7,404 bases of DNA, from positions 1 to 7,404 of the forward strand of contig JAISKQ010000307.1 of NCBI GenBank assembly GCA_031260865.1, written 5' to 3'. Positions 4,353-7,404 of this stretch are shown one piece after another (the first letter of the stretch is position 1; the number at the start of each line of letters is the position of its first letter). The position numbers and the translations under genes are program-made. The stretch comes from Prevotella sp. (GTDB taxonomy: Bacteria; Bacteroidota; Bacteroidia; Bacteroidales; Dysgonomonadaceae). Below the pieces are notes generated by a model. It was not told where the DNA came from, did no database searches, and worked only from the letters and a program-made list of their open reading frames with translations.

Positions 4353-5642
4353 ATGGAGATTTCCGAACTGTATAATATCTATAAACAATACCCTGAAATT
4401 TCTACCGATACACGCAATAGCCCGAAAGGTTCTATTTTTTTCGCACTGAAAGGAGCCAATTTCAACGGAAACGAATACGCCGAAAAAGCGCTTGATTCCG
4501 GTTGCGGCTATGCCGTTGTAGATGAGGCGAAATATGCCACCCGCCCCAATATTATATTAGTGGATGACAGTCTTGAGGCATTACAGGATTTAGCTCGTTA
4601 CCATAGGAAGCAATTCATAAAAAAGCCGATTATAGCCATTACCGGAACAAACGGTAAGACCACAACAAAAGAGCTGATCTATTCCGTCTTGTCGCAAGAA
4701 TATAATGTATTGGCGACCCAAGGGAATCTGAATAATCACATAGGCGTTCCTTTGACGCTATTGAAGATAAAAGAGGAACATGAAATAATCATAGTGGAAA
4801 TGGGAGCAAGCCATATAGGCGAGATTAAATTCCTGGCTGAAATGGCATTGCCTAACTATGGACTGATTACGAATCTGGGTCACGCGCACATCGAAGGATT
4901 CGGTTCATTCGAGAATATAGTCAAAGCCAAAGGAGAATTATATGAATATATACGCAGTACTAATGACGGTAAGATATTCATTGACTATGACAACACTCTT
5001 TTGCGCGAGATGTCGGAAGGCATCGTCTCCATATATTACGGACAGGAAGAGGATTTGTTTATCTCCGGCAGGGTATATTCCATTAAACCTTACCTTGAAC
5101 TGGAATGGAAATTCGGGGACAAGCGTAATCTCATAAAAACAAATATGATAGGAGAATATAATCTTTCAAACGCATTGGCGGCCATTACGGTAGGTAAATA
5201 TCTCGGCGTAAAAGCGCCGTTGATTTGCAAAGCGATAGAAGAATATATTCCTACCAATAACCGTTCCCAGCTTAAAGACACGGGAAAGAATATGCTTATT
5301 ATTGACGCGTATAACGCGAATCCTACCAGTATGCACGCGGCTCTTGAGAACTTCGACCATCTGGAAGTCAACAAGAAAGTCCTTATTCTTGGCGATATGA
5401 AAGAATTGGGATCCGATACGGACGCGGAACATCAGAAAGTCGCCGATTACATTACCCGACATAAATTTGACAAGGTCATATTTATTGGAGATAACTTTAG
5501 CCGGGTGGATACCAACTATCTACGCTTTAAAGATTTGGATGCTCTGAAGGAATACCTGATAGATAATCCGATAGAGGATAGTTATATCTTGCTCAAAGGC
5601 TCCAGAGGGGTACAATTGGAACGATGTATTGAACTGTTGTAA
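4353..5642 (+). CDS. murF: UDP-N-acetylmuramoyl-tripeptide--D-alanyl-D-alanine ligase (MurF)
   Basis: MurF adds D-Ala-D-Ala to UDP-MurNAc-tripeptide in an ATP-driven cytoplasmic reaction, the last soluble step of peptidoglycan precursor synthesis. The 429 residues show the three Mur-ligase domains. The N-terminal substrate domain has STDTR (17-21) and FFALKG (29-34). The central ATPase has the P-loop GTNGKTTTK (98-106), NNHIGVP (127-133), EMGA (149-152) and NLGHAH (174-179). The C-terminal domain has DAYNANPTSM (318-327), LGDMKELG (346-353) and KGSRG (415-419). DAYNANP is characteristic of MurF among the Mur ligases. It stands apart from any other mur or division gene in the window. An in-frame TAA at 4338-4340 limits the start, and the ATG at 4353 gives the expected N-terminus. 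An ATG at 4348 is out of frame. No Shine-Dalgarno is visible. Confidence 0.96.
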   Translation: MEISELYNIYKQYPEISTDTRNSPKGSIFFALKGANFNGNEYAEKALDSGCGYAVVDEAKYATRPNIILVDDSLEALQDLARYHRKQFIKKPIIAITGTNGKTTTKELIYSVLSQEYNVLATQGNLNNHIGVPLTLLKIKEEHEIIIVEMGASHIGEIKFLAEMALPNYGLITNLGHAHIEGFGSFENIVKAKGELYEYIRSTNDGKIFIDYDNTLLREMSEGIVSIYYGQEEDLFISGRVYSIKPYLELEWKFGDKRNLIKTNMIGEYNLSNALAAITVGKYLGVKAPLICKAIEEYIPTNNRSQLKDTGKNMLIIDAYNANPTSMHAALENFDHLEVNKKVLILGDMKELGSDTDAEHQKVADYITRHKFDKVIFIGDNFSRVDTNYLRFKDLDALKEYLIDNPIEDSYILLKGSRGVQLERCIELL

Positions 5643-5644
5643 GT

Positions 5645-5664
5645 AAAATCAGCCGATTTTTCTT
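5645..5664 (+). terminator. Weak candidate terminator of murF
   Basis: AAAATC (5645-5650), a 4-nt AGCC loop, and GATTTT (5655-5660) form a 6-bp AT-rich stem right after the murF stop codon, followed by TCTT. The stem is short and the T-run is part of the stem, so this may be only a pause site or chance. The separate dnaN promoter downstream fits murF ending here. Confidence 0.28.
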
Positions 5665-5714
5665 CAATATCTCCTCCTTCAGAGAATAAGAAGATTATAA
5701 CCGAATGAAAATTA

Positions 5715-5743
5715 CTTGCATAACAAAAAAATACCTATATTTG
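5715..5743 (+). promoter_or_regulatory. dnaN promoter (Bacteroidetes sigma-70 type)
   Basis: TATATTTG at 5736-5743 matches the -7 consensus TAnnTTTG exactly. CTTG at 5715-5718 is a three-of-four match to the -33 element, with a 17-nt gap slightly shorter than the usual 19-21. Transcription would start near 5750, about 40 nt before the dnaN ATG. The -7 element carries most of the weight. Confidence 0.55.
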
Positions 5744-5790
5744 CTTTATTAATATTAGTATAAGAACAAAATTTTAAATACACTGAAAAT

Positions 5791-6915
5791 ATGAGATTTG
5801 TTATTTCCAGCACTGCATTGTTAAGTCATTTGCAAGCGATAAGCAAGGTAATCAACTCAAAAAATACATTACCTATTTTGGACTGTTTCCTGTTAGAATT
5901 GAAAGATTCTACCCTTACTCTCACTGCCGCGGATTCCGAAACCCGTTTAGTTACATCAATTGAAGTCAACGAAGCGGAAGGAGAAGGTAAGTTTGCCGTT
6001 AATGCCAAGAATTTACTGGATCCGTTGAAGGAATTGCCTGAGCAGCCGCTTACATTTGAAATAAACAATGACAATCTGGAAACATTTATTTTCTTTCATA
6101 ATGGTAAGTACAATTTTATCGGACAGAGCGGGGAGGATTATCCTCAGCCGAAAGAGTTGAAAGATACCGCCGTGAGCTTTACTATCGATCCTTCGGTTCT
6201 GTTCACAGGTCTCAACCGGACTTTCTTTGCCAGCGCGGATGATGAGCTTCGTCCGGTGATGAACGGCGTGTTTTTTGATATTACAACAGAAGATCTTACG
6301 TTCGTCGCTTCCGATGGACATAAGCTTGTGCGTTGCAAAACATTGGTCGCTAAAGGCTCTGAAAGAGCATCTTTTATCCTTCCTAAGAAACCAGCCAACT
6401 TGTTGAGGTCTATTCTTCCGAGGGAAACCGAACAGGTGGAGATAAAATTTGATGAAAACAATGCTTATATAGAGATGTCGGGGTATATCATGACTTGCCG
6501 CTTCATAGAGGGACGTTACCCGAACTATAATTCGGTGATCCCTCCAAACAATACAAATAAAGTGGTTCTGGATCGCCTTGCTTTCCTAAACGCCTTGAAG
6601 CGTGTATCGGTATTCTCCAGTCAATCAAGCAACTTGGTCAGACTACAGTTATCCGAAGAAAATATAATCATCTCGGCTCAGGATATAGATTTTTCAACTG
6701 CCGCGGAAGAAACGATTTCATGTGAATACGCGGGGACTCCGATGAATATCGGGTTCAAATCGAATTTCCTCATCGACATATTAAATAATATCCCATCTTC
6801 GGATATTTCATTGGAACTTTCAGACCCTTCCCGCGCAGGGCTTATTATTCCTGCCGAAAATGAAAAAGATGAAGATTTGTTGATGTTACTCATGCCAATG
6901 ATGCTTAACGACTAA
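5791..6915 (+). CDS. dnaN: DNA polymerase III sliding clamp (beta subunit)
   Basis: The beta clamp forms a ring-shaped homodimer around DNA that tethers the replicative polymerase and recruits other replication and repair proteins. The 374 residues are close to the usual length of about 366 and cover the three repeated clamp domains (about 1-120, 121-250, 251-374). Family marks are TLPIL (26-30), ASDGHKLVR (173-181), the FIEGRYPNYNSVIP loop (238-251), and the C-terminal LMPMML (367-372), which lines the partner-binding pocket. It is not beside dnaA in this window, so the site need not be the replication origin. It follows murF by 148 bp with its own promoter and precedes an exonuclease gene across a terminator. 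An in-frame TAA at 5761-5763 limits the start, and ATG at 5791 gives the expected MRFVISS opening. Nothing is missing or unusual in the protein. Confidence 0.97.
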   Translation: MRFVISSTALLSHLQAISKVINSKNTLPILDCFLLELKDSTLTLTAADSETRLVTSIEVNEAEGEGKFAVNAKNLLDPLKELPEQPLTFEINNDNLETFIFFHNGKYNFIGQSGEDYPQPKELKDTAVSFTIDPSVLFTGLNRTFFASADDELRPVMNGVFFDITTEDLTFVASDGHKLVRCKTLVAKGSERASFILPKKPANLLRSILPRETEQVEIKFDENNAYIEMSGYIMTCRFIEGRYPNYNSVIPPNNTNKVVLDRLAFLNALKRVSVFSSQSSNLVRLQLSEENIIISAQDIDFSTAAEETISCEYAGTPMNIGFKSNFLIDILNNIPSSDISLELSDPSRAGLIIPAENEKDEDLLMLLMPMMLND

Positions 6916-6945
6916 GATATAAACACGATATAAAAACAATAACAG

Positions 6946-6992
6946 ACTTTATCATTCTGTCCGGTTCAAGGGGGATGATAAAGTTTTTTCTT
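6946..6992 (+). terminator. Intrinsic terminator or attenuator between dnaN and the exonuclease gene
   Basis: ACTTTATCAT (6946-6955) and ATGATAAAGT (6975-6984) form a perfect 10-bp stem. It extends by about three more pairs, including G-T, to a loop of about 13 nt. Six T residues (6984-6989, the first paired in the stem), then C and TT follow. The T-run ends 8 nt before the ATG of the next gene, so the hairpin is both the end of dnaN and the leader of the exonuclease gene. Confidence 0.85.
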
Positions 6993-7000
6993 AAAAACTC

Positions 7001-7404
7001 ATGGAATTAAATCTGAAAAATCCACTTATCTTCTTTGACCTGGAAACGACAGGCACAGATACAGTGAAAGATAGAATCGTTGAAATCTCCTATTTAAAGG
7101 TATTTCCGAATGGAAAACAAGAAATAAAAACCAGACGCATTAATCCGGAAATGCCTATCCCCGCCTCCGCCACAGCTATACACGGCATATCTGACGAGGA
7201 TGTAAAAGACTGCCCCTCATTTAAGCAAGTCGCAAAATCATTGGCAGACCAAATGGAAGGCTGCGATTTGGCTGGATTCAATTCCAGCAGGTTCGATATA
7301 CCTTTATTAGTGGAAGAGTTTCTTCGCGCGAATGTCGATATTGATTTCAGCAAGCGGAAGATGATAGATGTCCAGATAATCTTCCATAAGAAAGAGCAGC
7401 GCAC
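7001..7404 (+). CDS. DEDDh 3'-5' exonuclease, DNA polymerase III epsilon (DnaQ)-like, partial
   Basis: The first 134 codons of a gene are open to the window edge, and the C-terminus is missing. FFDLETTGTD (11-20) is the ExoI motif with the metal-binding Asp13 and Glu15. AIHGISDED (59-67) is the usual conserved segment, and GFNSSRFDIPLL (92-103) is the ExoII motif with Asp99. The ExoIII HxxxxD motif should lie beyond the edge. Such proteins remove mismatched 3' nucleotides or trim DNA or RNA ends. Whether this one is the proofreading subunit or an RNase T-like or stand-alone exonuclease cannot be told. Its place after dnaN supports a replication or repair role. In several Bacteroidales genomes, as I recall, dnaN, an exonuclease, coaBC and recN are neighbours. 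An in-frame TAA at 6992-6994, two codons upstream, makes ATG 7001 the earliest start. No Shine-Dalgarno is visible, and the start lies directly behind a terminator hairpin. Confidence 0.9.
   Translation, partial: MELNLKNPLIFFDLETTGTDTVKDRIVEISYLKVFPNGKQEIKTRRINPEMPIPASATAIHGISDEDVKDCPSFKQVAKSLADQMEGCDLAGFNSSRFDIPLLVEEFLRANVDIDFSKRKMIDVQIIFHKKEQR

Noticed and set aside
5791..6915. Replication origin next to dnaN
   Set aside because: No dnaA gene and no cluster of DnaA-box-like sequences was seen in the flanking gaps. dnaN need not lie near the origin.

Overview
The window looks like chromosomal DNA from a member of the Bacteroidales, roughly the Bacteroides / Parabacteroides / Dysgonomonas neighbourhood. 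The grounds are a SusB-family GH97 glycosidase with a signal peptide, Bacteroidetes-style promoter elements (TAnnTTTG at -7) ahead of cysK and dnaN, A-rich leaders without Shine-Dalgarno sequences, and housekeeping proteins of Bacteroidetes type. The genus cannot be fixed from this sequence.

Layout. Bases 1-70 hold a nested palindromic repeat cut by the window edge. Bases 168-2168 (+) encode a secreted GH97 enzyme whose active-site residues place it in the retaining, alpha-galactosidase-like subgroup. It ends in a strong intrinsic terminator. Bases 2231-3139 carry no gene and lie between two convergent genes, GH97 (+) and cysK (-), each with a terminator pointing inward. This stretch is packed with repeats: five copies of a 22-nt motif, two long direct-repeat blocks (2324-2578 and 2873-3060), and a GC-rich middle segment with inverted ends. 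Bases 3140-4087 (-) encode cysteine synthase, with a recognisable promoter and a possible operator upstream. A divergent 265-bp gap leads to murF (4353-5642, +). It is followed by dnaN (5791-6915, +) with its own promoter, then a strong terminator, and then the first 134 codons of a DEDDh 3'-5' exonuclease (DnaQ-like) that runs off the right edge.

How the genes relate. GH97 serves periplasmic glycan breakdown, CysK makes cysteine, MurF finishes the soluble peptidoglycan precursor, and DnaN and the exonuclease serve replication and repair. Only dnaN and the exonuclease are an obvious functional pair, and a terminator separates even these. No new multi-gene system is visible. The most unusual material is the convergent intergenic repeat field. 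Its two large copies differ at paired positions that keep palindromes intact, and its sequence follows an 8-bp phase. That pattern suggests a maintained DNA or RNA structure rather than plain decay.
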